This document shows positions 33,367-43,072 of a DNA stretch of 64,000 nt, piece after piece. The DNA lies in contig NZ_CAKLDI010000001.1 in the NCBI RefSeq assembly GCF_921293875.1, positions 1,517,915-1,581,914 of the forward strand, written 5' to 3'. Each line of letters starts with the position of its first letter. Position 1 is the stretch's first letter. The notes under the pieces are model-generated. The model did not search any database, was not told where the DNA came from, and worked only from the letters and a program-made list of their open reading frames with translations. Source of the stretch: Vibrio stylophorae (GTDB taxonomy: Bacteria; Pseudomonadota; Gammaproteobacteria; Enterobacterales; Vibrionaceae). A program made the position numbers and the translations under genes.

Positions 33367-34917
33367 TTAAGCTTGGTTCGGATCTTGGCTTTGACCTTGA
33401 GTGAAGCCGCCATAGAGATCCATACGACGATGACGCAGGTTAGTGACTGAGCCTTCGGTATTGAGTTGTTTCAGCTTGGTCAGGTCAACATCGGCAAAGA
33501 TGATCATCTCCGTATTGGCGCTGGCTTCCGTAAGGGTTGCATCATGGGGGAAGTAAATATCTGAGGGTGAAAATACCGCAGATTGCGCATATTGAATATC
33601 GACGTTATCGACCCGCGCCAAATTTCCCACACTGCCACCAATGGCAACATAACACTCGTTTTCAATGGCTCGCGCTTGTGAGCATAGGCGTACCCGCTGA
33701 TAGCCATTTTTGGTATCAGTCCAAAATGGCACAAAGATAATCTGCACCTGCTGCTCGGCCATCATTCGGCCCAGCTCTGGGAATTCACTATCGTAACAAA
33801 TCAAAATCCCCACGCGCCCTGCATCGGTATCAAACACTGAGATTTGGTTACCGCCGTCAATCACCCAGTCTTTTTGCTCATGCGGGGTAATGTGAACTTT
33901 ATATTGGGCGTTAATTTCACCATCGCGTTGCAACAGATAGGAAACGTTATAGAGCTTGCCTTCTTCCACCACTGGCATGCTGCCCGCAATAATGTTGATG
34001 TTGTAGGTCACCGCCATTTGTGAAAAGCGCTGTTTGATCTCTTCTGAAAAGCTGGCAAGAAAACGGATAGCTTCCACTGAGTTGTGATCTTTTTTCAGCC
34101 CCATCAAAGGCGCATTGAAAAACTCGGGAAACAGCGCAAAGTCAGCTTTGTAATTGGCCAGTGAGGAGATAAAGAACTCGGCCTGGTCGAGCAAATCATC
34201 CAAGTCATTCATCGCCCGCATTTGCCATTGCACCACGCCAATGCGCACCAGTGATTTTTCTATGTCGTGAATGGACTGAATATCGTCTTCGTAAAAGAAG
34301 TTATCCCATTCGAGCAAAGTGGCATAACCGCGCGAGGCGTCATCTTCTGGCAGATAATCACGCATGATGCGTTTGACATCAAAATCATTGGCCAGCTGAA
34401 AGGACAAGATGGGATCGTGCAGCTCGCGGCGCTTTACCTTATCAATATACTCGGCAACGCTGAGTTCTTTAGCGTGTTGATGGTAATTGGGAATACGACC
34501 GCCGGCTAAAATCGCTTTAAAATTTTGATTTCGGCACAGCTCTTTGCGCGCATCATAAAGGCGGCGCCCCAAACGCAATCCACGATAATCTGGATGCACA
34601 AACACATCCAAACCATACATGGCATCGCCCGTGACTTGGTTTTGAATGGCGTTGTTTTCATTGATGATATCGGTATAAAGATGAGGTAAGGAGAAGCGGT
34701 TGTAATTGACCTTGATGGTTAGCGCCGCGCCGACAATTTTGCCGTTGTCTTCAATACAAATCTGCCCATCTGGAAACTGGTGAATCAAATCCATAATGGT
34801 GATACGAGGCCAAGCGCCGCCGACATCATGAAAGACCAGATCCATGAGCTCAGCAAGCTCGGGATAATCCGTAGCCTCAATGGTGCGCAGCGACAATTTG
34901 GGCGAGTTAATTTCCAT
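33367..34917 (-). CDS. GNAT acetyltransferase-carbon/nitrogen hydrolase (nitrilase) fusion
   Basis: 516 residues. Residues about 5-210 form a GNAT-like domain (LSLRTIEATDYPELAELM, VHPDYRGLRLGRRLYDARK as the acetyl-CoA loop). Residues about 225-505 are a nitrilase-superfamily amidohydrolase with its triad visible: Glu265 in LFPEFFNAP, Lys340 in YKVHITP and Cys374 in ILICYDSEFPE. Such two-domain proteins are known but their substrates are not. The in-frame codons upstream of ATG 34917 precede the conserved domain and are discounted. The neighbour on the same strand is an Old Yellow Enzyme-type reductase, but a terminator lies between them. Confidence 0.87.
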   Translation of the reverse strand: MEINSPKLSLRTIEATDYPELAELMDLVFHDVGGAWPRITIMDLIHQFPDGQICIEDNGKIVGAALTIKVNYNRFSLPHLYTDIINENNAIQNQVTGDAMYGLDVFVHPDYRGLRLGRRLYDARKELCRNQNFKAILAGGRIPNYHQHAKELSVAEYIDKVKRRELHDPILSFQLANDFDVKRIMRDYLPEDDASRGYATLLEWDNFFYEDDIQSIHDIEKSLVRIGVVQWQMRAMNDLDDLLDQAEFFISSLANYKADFALFPEFFNAPLMGLKKDHNSVEAIRFLASFSEEIKQRFSQMAVTYNINIIAGSMPVVEEGKLYNVSYLLQRDGEINAQYKVHITPHEQKDWVIDGGNQISVFDTDAGRVGILICYDSEFPELGRMMAEQQVQIIFVPFWTDTKNGYQRVRLCSQARAIENECYVAIGGSVGNLARVDNVDIQYAQSAVFSPSDIYFPHDATLTEASANTEMIIFADVDLTKLKQLNTEGSVTNLRHRRMDLYGGFTQGQSQDPNQA

Positions 34918-35078
34918 ATTTGCAGTTCCACTTAAATTCAACAAAAGTGGCTGCCTTATCAATGGACTCAATCCACAGCAGCCTTCCCTAATCTTAGATA
35001 AGCATTTGTACTGCCACTTATTTTTTTAATCTTAAATGAAGCTACGCGATGAGGTTGCGATGCAAACGACAGGCCGAC

Positions 35079-35107
35079 AAAAAAGCCCGAGCATGTTGCT
35101 CGGGCTT
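35079..35107 (-). terminator. Terminator of the Old Yellow Enzyme-type gene
   Basis: On the minus strand an 11-bp stem AAGCCCGAGCA/TGCTCGGGCTT with a 3-nt loop is followed by a T run (plus-strand AAAAAA at 35079-35084). Confidence 0.92.
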
Positions 35108-35137
35108 CATTTGCAATCATATCAATGGTGGCTTGAG

Positions 35138-36253
35138 TTAGGCCTCAGGCTGGACTTTTTTACGCCCTTTTTTATACACCACACAGAAGTTACCGCGCTT
35201 GGTACGACATTTTGAGCAGCGCTCGCAATCCACTGGCGCGCGATCACCCGCCTTCCAACGTTTGAGCAATTGCGGCTCGGCCAACAGTGGTCGAGAGAGC
35301 GCAAAGCCTTGAATTTTAGTGTCATTGGCGAGCGCTTCAATGGCATCAAAATCACTGAGCCCCCCCACGGTGATCACCGGAATATTCAGCTCTTGGCTGA
35401 CCACTGCGCCATATTCATGGAAATAGCCCTCTTGTTGCAGGGTATAGCCATCAAATTGTTCGCCCACCAAACCGCTGGCATTGCCGTGAATATTGCCTGA
35501 CAGAATAATCGCATCAACGCCAAGCTGTTCCATGGTTTGACAGATTTGGCGCGTCTCCTCAAAGCACAAACCGCCATCAAAAAACTCGGTAGCCGTGAGT
35601 TTGAGCAAAATTGGGAAATCATCACCGACGAGGGCACGCGTCGCTTGATAGATCTCCACCAAAAAGCGCATACGGTTTTCTAAACTGCCGCCGTATTGGT
35701 CGGTACGTTGATTGTAATAAGGGCTTAAAAATTGGTTGATGAGATAGGTATGAGCGCCATGAATTTCAACACCGTCAAAACCAGACTGTTTGGCGCGAAG
35801 GCTCGCTTTGGCAAAGGCATCGACAATGTAGTCGATCTCTTCTTGGCTCATCGCCTTGCCTAGGGTTTGCGTACCACGCTCTGGCACTTCGCTGGGCGCA
35901 AAAATAACGCGTTCACCAACATTAAAGGTGGTTTTGGTGCCGCCATAGGCAATTTGCATCACGATTTTCGAATCATTGGCGTGCACTAAATCGGTAAGCT
36001 TTTGATACTCTGGGATAAAGGAATCATCGTAGATGCCCATCATCCCGGCATTGGGTTTTTCTTCTGCCACAATATTGGCATAACCGGTCACGATTAAGCC
36101 CACTTCACCTTGCGCAAGCTCTTCATAAATATCATAAAGCTTATCGGTCATATGGCCGGTTTCAGTGGCCATATTTTCCCATGTAGCACTGCGGACAAAA
36201 CGGTTTTTTAAACGCATTTGGCCAATGCGCATTTCAGTAAATAGTGTGCTCAA
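35138..36253 (-). CDS. NADH:flavin oxidoreductase, Old Yellow Enzyme family
   Basis: 371 residues. TIM-barrel FMN oxidoreductase: KNRFVRSATWENMA at the N-terminus, MQIAYGG, FDGVEIHGAHTYLINQFLSP (substrate His pair region), YGGSLENRMRFL, VITVGGL and a phosphate-binding FALSRPLL. The C-terminus carries a Cys cluster CERCSKCRTKRGNFC near 342, reminiscent of the iron-sulphur binding strands of larger 2,4-dienoyl-CoA-reductase-like relatives but without their downstream domains. Substrate is probably an enone or other electrophile. Confidence 0.85.
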   Translation of the reverse strand: MSTLFTEMRIGQMRLKNRFVRSATWENMATETGHMTDKLYDIYEELAQGEVGLIVTGYANIVAEEKPNAGMMGIYDDSFIPEYQKLTDLVHANDSKIVMQIAYGGTKTTFNVGERVIFAPSEVPERGTQTLGKAMSQEEIDYIVDAFAKASLRAKQSGFDGVEIHGAHTYLINQFLSPYYNQRTDQYGGSLENRMRFLVEIYQATRALVGDDFPILLKLTATEFFDGGLCFEETRQICQTMEQLGVDAIILSGNIHGNASGLVGEQFDGYTLQQEGYFHEYGAVVSQELNIPVITVGGLSDFDAIEALANDTKIQGFALSRPLLAEPQLLKRWKAGDRAPVDCERCSKCRTKRGNFCVVYKKGRKKVQPEA

Positions 36254-36693
36254 GCGACATCCTCGGTACGACTTCGGTCGATAGTGCTGTGGTAGTGGCT
36301 ATCGCCAATACCCTTATTTTTTATGGGGCCAGATTATGCGAGATGCATTCGGTAAACTCAAAGGCAAATGATAAAAAAGCATGATTCGCCTTTTTCGTGA
36401 CAGCCTAAATGCGCTGATCTCGCTCAAATAGACAGGCAGCCTGACATAGCAAGTCTCAATCGCAACTGAACCAAAGGATGAATCATTCAGAAAGCGGCAT
36501 CCTTTATAAGGCGCATCCTAATAAAAGCGCATCCCTGAAAAGACACATCCTTAAGACACATCCTTAAGACAAGGCATCTTTATCACGGCTAATCACGGCT
36601 AAGTACCGTTCAAAAAGGCAATCCCCCCGCGACGAGCATGCACTATGTATATACTTTGATTCATCAACGGATAATCAAAGGCGCAAAGACAAG
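36254..36693. repeat. 440-bp promoter region with degenerate repeats
   Basis: Divergent promoter region between the reductase gene and mscK. Between about 36510 and 36605 it holds imperfect tandem words: GCGCATCC-type units at 36510-36532, AGACACATCCTTA twice (36540-36565), and AATCACGGCT twice (36590-36606). No gene is supportable. Confidence 0.55.
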
Positions 36694-39600
36694 GTGACCG
36701 ATCAGATAGCCATCAAAAAAACGCGATTTTTCCCATGGATCATCTTGTTGACTTTACTTTGGTGGATGGGGGGATTGATTAATGATGCCAGTGCGACGAC
36801 CTTACCCAGCCAAGCGGATATCAAAACACAGCTGGAAAAGCTCAATGGGCAATCCCCTAAAGATGAAACCCTGATTGGTAAATATCAAACGCTGCAAAAA
36901 CAGATCAGTCAAAGTGACAGCTTAGGGGCTGAGCGAGACAGTTACCTTGATATCATCAAGCAGTTTCCGCAGCAAAAAACCAAGCTGCAATCGCAAATCG
37001 ACAATGCCGCTACCTTAGCCATTTTTAATCCGCCGAAAACAGAAAACAGCGGCGATCTCTCGCTTGCTATCGCCTCACTGCAGGCTTCTATTGCTCAATG
37101 GCGCACCGCTAGTAGTGCGCTGAGTGAGAAAATCAAACCGCTTGCCAATGAGCGTACCACGCTGCCGGTAACGCTTGCTGAGCTTGACCGAAAAATCGAA
37201 CAAGCCGCTTTGGTCAGTAGCAATAATAAAGAGCAAATAGACAGCTGGCTGGATCTCAGTCAGCTCAATATACTCAAGCGAGAGCGTGCGGTGGCCTCAG
37301 CTAAATTACAAAGTTTGGATGAGCGCACAGAGCTCTTGCAGCTGGAGCAAAAGCTGCTGGAAGAGAAGATAACCATCGCCACTCCACTTTTAAGCCAATG
37401 GCAGGAAAAGCTCACTCGCGCCGAACAAGCATCGGCCAAAACCCTCATTGAAGAAGCGCAAGCGCTGATTGGTGAATCCAGTGGTGCGGAAGGCGAAAAT
37501 CCCCATGCACAGGCCATTGCCAAAACCGTGGTTCAGCACGTACAAGAGCTTGAGCAGGTTTTAAAGTCCATCGAGCAAACTCGCCTTGGAGTACAAAATG
37601 TCGATGCTGAGCGCCGCAGCCTCAGTGAAGATCTGCAGTTTATGAAAACCAATCTCTCATGGCTCAAAGACAGCACCTCCTTTGGCGCCTCCATTCGCAC
37701 CCAGCTGCAGCGTTTACCGAGCCATACCACAGATAAAAAGATCCCCAACCAAACTGCCGATGCACATATTCGTAAATATGAGCTCAATCAGCAGCTCGAA
37801 GCGCTGCGAACCCATGCTGAAAATCAACAAACAGAGCACAGCAAAACGGCGCTCACCGCGCAGCAATCCTTAAGGAGCGAAAAGCTCAATGAGCTCTCAG
37901 ATAAGTTGCTATCTCAACTGATTCAGGAATATGACAAGCTCATTGTGGCGCTGGGTAACCTGCAAGTGGCCCAGCAGCAGTACAGTATTGAAGTGACCAA
38001 TGCGCGCGCTTTTTTCCGCGAGCAACAACTGTGGACGCGCAGCAACGCGCCGCTATGGGAAAACCTTAAAACTTGGGATACCGCGGTTTGGTTTGGCTCA
38101 GAGACACCGCTTAAAAATATGAAAGCGCAACTCGATCGCCATGCGCTGCCCATGTTACTGACCTCCTTGATGATCTATTCCTTGCTGCTTTGGTTCATCG
38201 CACGGCGCATGAACCGTTGGTTACTCAAACTTTGCGATGATTATCGAAAAGTGTTTGGTCATCCGCTCAAAGACCGATTTCTCAACACCATCAACATGCT
38301 CTTGGTTTCCTGTTTACGCGCCATCTGCCTGCCCCTTTGGTTTACACTCACCGCAGCCATTTTGTTTCAAATTTGGCCTACCATTGATACCGCTGAATTA
38401 AGAGTCTTTCTGCTTTCCTGCGCGACGCTCCTTTTTGCCATCACCTTTACCGCCGCCATTACGCAAGCCAAAGGATTGTTGCAACTGCATCTCAACTGGC
38501 CATCAGCCCTTTGCGAAGCGCTGCAAAAAATCAGTCTGCGCTTGCGCTGGCCCACCGCCGTCTTTTTGCTGATCTTCTTTTGGGTCGAACTGATGGCAGG
38601 CAAACAAGAAGCCGATATTTCAAGACTGCTATTTTTGCTGTTGATGTGCGCCATGACTTGGCTTTATGTCACGCTGCTCAAGCATGATCGCATTCCTAGC
38701 ATCCTCCCTAGACCACTTCATCAAGGCGTGGGATTGGCGCTGGTGCGCACCATTATTTTCGGCTCATTTATTGCCATTATTGTGATGACCCTGATGGGCT
38801 ATTTTATTGCGGCGTGGATGTTGCTGATGTATCAACAGCTCACCATCTTTGTGATTTTTGGCATGCTGTTTTTATATCAATTGGGCGAGCGCTGGCTGAA
38901 ATTAGAGCATCGTCAGCTCAACTATCAGCGTCTATTGGCGCGGCGAGAAGAACTTATTGCGCAGCAACAAGAACAAGCAGCAGAGCCACCTGAGCTTGCA
39001 GAGCTTCGCGAAGTGATGCCAGAGGTAGAAGAGCAAACCTTAGATAGCGAACAGATTAGCGAGCAATCCTTAACCCTGCTTCGCGGTCTGACGTTAATTG
39101 GCTTGGTCATTGCTATTCTCACCCTTTGGTCCAGCGCCTTAGAGATGACCAGCTGGCTAGATAAGGTCGTCATTTGGCAGGTATCCGAAACCATTAGCGG
39201 CAATACCGTATCCGTGGATGTCACCCTGCTCTCATTACTTTATGCCGCGGTGAGTGTGGTGGTGACCTTTGTCGGCATTCGCAATCTGCCCGGTATTTTA
39301 GAGCTATTGGTTTTGAGTAAATTAGAGCTCGCGCCGGGGACTGGCTATGCCGTCACCACGCTGCTGCGATATTTGATTTTAATGGCTGGGGTGCTCACCA
39401 CCTTTTCCATTTTAGGATTTCAGTGGTCACGATTGCAGTGGCTTGTGGCCGCCTTTGGTGTTGGCTTAGGCTTTGGTTTACAGGAGATCTTCGCCAATTT
39501 TATCTCCGGTCTCATTCTGCTCTTTGAGCGCCCCATTCGCATTGGTGACATTGTCACGATTAACGATCTCTCAGGGACAGTCAGCAAGATTCAAACCCGT

Positions 39601-40017
39601 GCCACCACCATCATTGATTGGGATAACAAAGAGATCGTGGTGCCCAATAAAGCCTTTATTACAGAGAAATTAATCAACTGGTCGCTGTCAGATTCAGTCA
39701 CCCGCATCGTACTACCTATCGGCGTGGCTTACGGCTCCGATGTGGAAAAAACTGAAAAGCTCCTCAGTGATATTGCCCATGCGCATCCGCTGGTTCTAAA
39801 AGATCCAGCACCTGCGGTGTTTTTCCTCTCCTTTGGTGCCAGCAGTCTTGATTTTGAGCTGCGCGTTTATATCAACTCTATTGACCATCGCCTTTATACG
39901 CTGCATATGCTCAATAAAAGCATCGATGCGGCCTTTGCCGAAAATGGTATTGAAATCGCCTTTCCACAAATGGATGTTCACTTGCGTGACTGGCCGCCAA
40001 AGGAAGATAATCAATAG
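36694..40017 (+). CDS. mscK: Large mechanosensitive channel of the MscK (KefA) type
   Basis: 1107 residues, close to E. coli MscK. An N-terminal signal-like segment (WIILLTLLWWMGGLI) is followed by a large periplasmic coiled-coil region (about 40-470), then a run of membrane helices from about 485 to 760. The C-terminal MscS core follows (about 890-1100): pore helix WLVAAFGVGLGFGLQEIFAN, then SGLILLFERPIRIGDIVTI and VVPNKAFITEKLINWS. The role is turgor-gated, K+-linked ion release on osmotic downshift, fitting the osmolyte genes nearby. The start is GTG 36694 (MTDQIAIKK). Probably monocistronic. Confidence 0.9.
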   Translation: MTDQIAIKKTRFFPWIILLTLLWWMGGLINDASATTLPSQADIKTQLEKLNGQSPKDETLIGKYQTLQKQISQSDSLGAERDSYLDIIKQFPQQKTKLQSQIDNAATLAIFNPPKTENSGDLSLAIASLQASIAQWRTASSALSEKIKPLANERTTLPVTLAELDRKIEQAALVSSNNKEQIDSWLDLSQLNILKRERAVASAKLQSLDERTELLQLEQKLLEEKITIATPLLSQWQEKLTRAEQASAKTLIEEAQALIGESSGAEGENPHAQAIAKTVVQHVQELEQVLKSIEQTRLGVQNVDAERRSLSEDLQFMKTNLSWLKDSTSFGASIRTQLQRLPSHTTDKKIPNQTADAHIRKYELNQQLEALRTHAENQQTEHSKTALTAQQSLRSEKLNELSDKLLSQLIQEYDKLIVALGNLQVAQQQYSIEVTNARAFFREQQLWTRSNAPLWENLKTWDTAVWFGSETPLKNMKAQLDRHALPMLLTSLMIYSLLLWFIARRMNRWLLKLCDDYRKVFGHPLKDRFLNTINMLLVSCLRAICLPLWFTLTAAILFQIWPTIDTAELRVFLLSCATLLFAITFTAAITQAKGLLQLHLNWPSALCEALQKISLRLRWPTAVFLLIFFWVELMAGKQEADISRLLFLLLMCAMTWLYVTLLKHDRIPSILPRPLHQGVGLALVRTIIFGSFIAIIVMTLMGYFIAAWMLLMYQQLTIFVIFGMLFLYQLGERWLKLEHRQLNYQRLLARREELIAQQQEQAAEPPELAELREVMPEVEEQTLDSEQISEQSLTLLRGLTLIGLVIAILTLWSSALEMTSWLDKVVIWQVSETISGNTVSVDVTLLSLLYAAVSVVVTFVGIRNLPGILELLVLSKLELAPGTGYAVTTLLRYLILMAGVLTTFSILGFQWSRLQWLVAAFGVGLGFGLQEIFANFISGLILLFERPIRIGDIVTINDLSGTVSKIQTRATTIIDWDNKEIVVPNKAFITEKLINWSLSDSVTRIVLPIGVAYGSDVEKTEKLLSDIAHAHPLVLKDPAPAVFFLSFGASSLDFELRVYINSIDHRLYTLHMLNKSIDAAFAENGIEIAFPQMDVHLRDWPPKEDNQ

Positions 40018-40071
40018 ATTGATGCACTATTTTCAACGCACGATTTACGACTCACAATTCACGGAGTGCAT

Positions 40072-40611
40072 ATGACATTATCAATCAAGCAACAAGGTGT
40101 CTTTCGAGGCATGGCATTCGCAATGGCCACAGCCATTATCGTGCTATCTTTCGCTATCATTGTTGACCCATTTCATTATGCTGAAATCAGTACCTTTAGC
40201 GATCGATTTGCCGTACTCGGCGGGTCACTTATTTTGCCAACCTTCTTTCTTATCTTCTCCATTGGCAGAATCGCAAAATTTCGCTTTTTCAGTCCTGAAG
40301 ATATCGATGGTAGTGGCTTAACCTCTGGCAGCCATGACATCAAAATCCTTCAAAGCCTACTGCAAAATACACTCGAACAATTTGTAATTGTGTTTGCTAC
40401 TTTCGTCGCTTGGGCACTACTCATGCCTGTATCTTGGTTATCCGCGCCGCCATTGTGCTCCCTTTTGTTTGCCATTGGACGCATTCTATTTTTCAAAGGC
40501 TATCATCACGGCGCGCCAGCAAGAGCCTATGGTTTCGCCTTAACCTTCTACTCCACTGGTTTGATGTTTTTTACGCTGGTTATCTATCAAGTGTTCGCAT
40601 GGATTGGCTAG
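40072..40611 (+). CDS. MAPEG-family membrane protein
   Basis: 179 residues with four hydrophobic segments (AFAMATAIIVLSFAII; LGGSLILPTFFLIFSIGRI; FVIVFATFVAWALLMP; ALTFYSTGLMFFTLVIYQVF). The polar loop LQNTLEQFVIV and the IGRILFFKGYHHGAPARAYGF stretch match the MAPEG signature (Gln/Glu and Arg residues that bind glutathione in eukaryotic members). In bacteria the role is unclear. GGAG precedes ATG 40072; a GTG two codons earlier is less likely. Confidence 0.8.
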   Translation: MTLSIKQQGVFRGMAFAMATAIIVLSFAIIVDPFHYAEISTFSDRFAVLGGSLILPTFFLIFSIGRIAKFRFFSPEDIDGSGLTSGSHDIKILQSLLQNTLEQFVIVFATFVAWALLMPVSWLSAPPLCSLLFAIGRILFFKGYHHGAPARAYGFALTFYSTGLMFFTLVIYQVFAWIG

Positions 40612-40728
40612 TGATTGGCGATAAGCTATAGCGCTGAATGAAAGCATGCTTCTATCGCGACATGCTTTATTCTCTTTTCTAATTTTTATATAAAGGAGAC
40701 CTCACAGCATCAATAATCATGAGGAAAG

Positions 40729-41115
40729 ATGATGTTCAGCCATGTAATGATCGGTGCAAATGACCTTGAAAAATAAAAAGAATTTTATGATGCAATTATG
40801 ACGTCATTAGGGCATTCAGCAGGTATTCTCGACAGTAAAGGCCGATATTTTTATCGCCATGAAGGCAGCGTGTTAGGGATCACAAAGCCCATTAATGGCG
40901 AACTTGCCACGCATGGGAATGGCATGACCATCGGCTTTAAAGCAAGCAGTTGTGAATTGGTTGATGCATGGCATGCCGCAGGTATCGCCAATGGCGGCGT
41001 CACATGTGAAGACCTACCAGGATTGCGAGTCAGTGGCGATAGAAAATTATATTTAGCTTATCTGCGCGATCCATCAGGCAATAAACTCTGCGCAGCACAT
41101 ATTGTTCAAGCCTAA
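40729..41115 (+). pseudogene. VOC/glyoxalase-family gene broken by an in-frame TAA
   Basis: Two ATGs (40729, 40732) follow GAGGAAAG. The frame begins MFSHVMIGANDLEK, the typical first strand of a VOC protein, then meets TAA at 40774-40776 and continues in the same frame as KEFYDAIMTSLGHSAG to YLRDPSGNKLCAAHIVQA at 41115. Relatives have Ser or Lys at the stop position, so one base change (for example TCA or AAA to TAA) explains it. Translation could restart at ATG 40798, giving 105 residues lacking the first strand and metal ligand. A sequencing error is possible. No frameshift is present. Confidence 0.8.
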
Positions 41116-41289
41116 CGGATTTAGCACGACAATAAACTTGGATGGCGTCATCATCACGCAACGTAAATGACGCCACCCTCTACTTTATCCCGCCGATTAA
41201 ATTTATCCCGCCTATAAAAGCTCACAACACGTCAGCTCACGACCTATCATTCAGCACTTCAAATCACAGCAGCGATATACGCCTGTAAT

Positions 41290-41718
41290 TCAAAATTCAA
41301 TCAATACACTGTCTGCACTGCGTTTTGCCTCACCATGGAAAACCACTTCAATATTGTTACCATCGGGATCTAGTACAAAAGCGGCGTAATAGTCAGGGTG
41401 ATATGGACGCTCGCCGGGTTGACCATTATCACGCCCGCCATGGGCAAGCGCAGTTTGATAAAACGCATCCACCATCGCGCGGTTATGCGCTTGAAACGCC
41501 AGATGATGTCGCCCCGTTAGATGACCGAGAGCTGCTGGGCCATCCACAGCTGTCACAAAAAGCTCATCAGCCCAAAAATAACCTTCCCCCTCACCGCCCA
41601 TATCTATGCCGAGCACCGATAGGATTGCTGAATAAAATGCATAACTTGCTGGCAAATCTGCAACGACTAACTGAATATGATCGATCAAGCGACCGCGGTG
41701 AATTTGCTGTATTTCCAT
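41290..41718 (-). CDS. VOC-family dioxygenase/glyoxalase-like protein
   Basis: 142 residues of one VOC unit: LIDHIQLVVADLPASYAFYS at the start, GRHHLAFQAHNRAMVDAFY in the middle and YYAAFVLDPDGNNIEVVFH at the end. The His/Glu metal ligands (His in IDHIQL, His in HHLAF, Glu in NIEVV) are all in place. Substrate unknown. GAGGAAAGGACA precedes ATG 41718; the extra upstream codons are outside the domain. It converges on the broken VOC gene at 40729. Confidence 0.85.
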   Translation of the reverse strand: MEIQQIHRGRLIDHIQLVVADLPASYAFYSAILSVLGIDMGGEGEGYFWADELFVTAVDGPAALGHLTGRHHLAFQAHNRAMVDAFYQTALAHGGRDNGQPGERPYHPDYYAAFVLDPDGNNIEVVFHGEAKRSADSVLIEF

Positions 41719-41915
41719 TGTCCTTTCCTCCCGATTATCCAACAAAGCTAAAAAAGCCATCCCATTGAATACTCAAAGTATGATGTCAATGAAATAAAGT
41801 GTGGATGAAATGCACCCTTTGCAGAATGAAAGCGCTCTCAAAATCAGTCAATGGATGAATGGGTAAATGGGTGAATGACAGATAGGTCTATCTTGCTCAG
41901 CAAAGCGAAAAGCAA

Positions 41916-41942
41916 GAAAAAAAAACCGCCCAACGGCGGCTT
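41916..41942 (-). terminator. Terminator of the flavodoxin-fold reductase gene
   Basis: On the minus strand, GCCGCC/GGCGGT around GTTG is followed by nine T. It lies 25 bases past the stop codon. Confidence 0.9.
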
Positions 41943-41966
41943 TTAAAATCGAAAATAAGTCGTTTA

Positions 41967-42920
41967 TTACTGGACTGAACGTACTTGGTAGCGGCTAATT
42001 TGCGGTGTATCACCCGCAAACACCAACTGCCAATGTTCATCGATATCCAAGGCGACAGCGTCACCTGCCATGGTTTGCCCGCTGAGTTTCAATTTAAGAT
42101 AAAGGTGCGACTCGCCTTTTTCCTCAACCAGCTCCATCTGCTCAATATGATGCTGACATCCCGGCGCAAAATGCAGGCGCAGCTGCGCATACCAATCATC
42201 AAAACCAGCACGCCCCGTAAATTGACCTTCCGGCACATCAAAAAGCACATCACGACTAAGCTGAGCATGAAATGGCGCTGGGTTTTCAGCCAAAGTATCC
42301 ATTTGTGCAAACCATTGCTGCGCCAGTGTTTTCACTTGGTTTTCTCGCGCATTACTCGGTGTTTGACGCAGCCGATGAATCGCATCGATTAACCGCTCAG
42401 CATGCGTCATCGCTTTGGCTTGCACGCCCTCTAGCGTGTTGTAAACCCCAGGGATATAAACCATACCGTGGCTATAAATGGGCTTGTGATATTGCATACC
42501 ACTTAGGTAAGCCGTTTGCTGCATGGGATGCATCAACTGCTCAATAGTGAAATGGTTAAAGCCTAAGGGATCATAGGCTTCCTCAGGCCCACCAATGGTA
42601 AAGGATGCCAGCAAAACCTTACCTTTCAGTTTGTCGCCTTTAGATCCATAAGCAAAGTTGTAGCAAAACACATCGTCCAACCATTTTTTCAAAATGGCAG
42701 GCATGGCATACCAGAAAAATGGGTACTGCAAGACCACAATATCTGCTGATAACAGCGCTTGCTGCTCCGCTTCAACATCAATTTGATAATCGGGATATAA
42801 GCTATCCAAACGGCGAATCTCAACCTGCTCAAGCTGGCTTTCAAGCTGGTTTAAAATCAGTTGATTGGTGTTAGATGTCGCAAGCTCAGGATGCCCTGAA
42901 ATCACCAGTACTTTGCTCAT
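41967..42920 (-). CDS. NAD(P)H quinone reductase-like flavodoxin domain fused to an NTF2/SnoaL-like domain
   Basis: 317 residues. Residues 1-185 are a flavodoxin_2 fold of the MdaB/KefF kind (KVLVISGHPELATSNTNQLI, DIVVLQYPFFWYAMPAILKK, GKVLLASFTIGGPEEAY). From about 205 to the end a second domain has the alpha+beta pattern of NTF2/SnoaL-like proteins (LAQQWFAQMDTLAENPAPFH, FTGRAGFDDWYAQL, HWQLVFAGDTPQISRYQV). This fusion is uncommon. FMN-dependent quinone or electrophile reduction is inferred. ATG 42920 has TTGGAGC upstream. Likely regulated by the divergent LysR. Confidence 0.82.
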   Translation of the reverse strand: MSKVLVISGHPELATSNTNQLILNQLESQLEQVEIRRLDSLYPDYQIDVEAEQQALLSADIVVLQYPFFWYAMPAILKKWLDDVFCYNFAYGSKGDKLKGKVLLASFTIGGPEEAYDPLGFNHFTIEQLMHPMQQTAYLSGMQYHKPIYSHGMVYIPGVYNTLEGVQAKAMTHAERLIDAIHRLRQTPSNARENQVKTLAQQWFAQMDTLAENPAPFHAQLSRDVLFDVPEGQFTGRAGFDDWYAQLRLHFAPGCQHHIEQMELVEEKGESHLYLKLKLSGQTMAGDAVALDIDEHWQLVFAGDTPQISRYQVRSVQ

Positions 42921-43038
42921 ACATTGCTCCAAGATGAATCTCATTAAAACCGCGAAACAACCATCGCGTGTCACTGTTATGGGCTCAGATTAACGAGTTT
43001 GATTATTCACTTGTAGTGCAGTAAATATTAATTTTTAA

Positions 43039-43053
43039 TTAGGTAAAACCTAA
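43039..43053. promoter_or_regulatory. LysR-type box in the divergent promoter
   Basis: Perfect palindrome TTAGGTAAAACCTAA (arms TTAGGT/ACCTAA) has the T-N11-A form of LysR sites. It lies 20 bases before the LysR gene and faces the reductase gene at 42920. Confidence 0.7.
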
Positions 43054-43072
43054 CAATAAAGAGAGCATTGCG

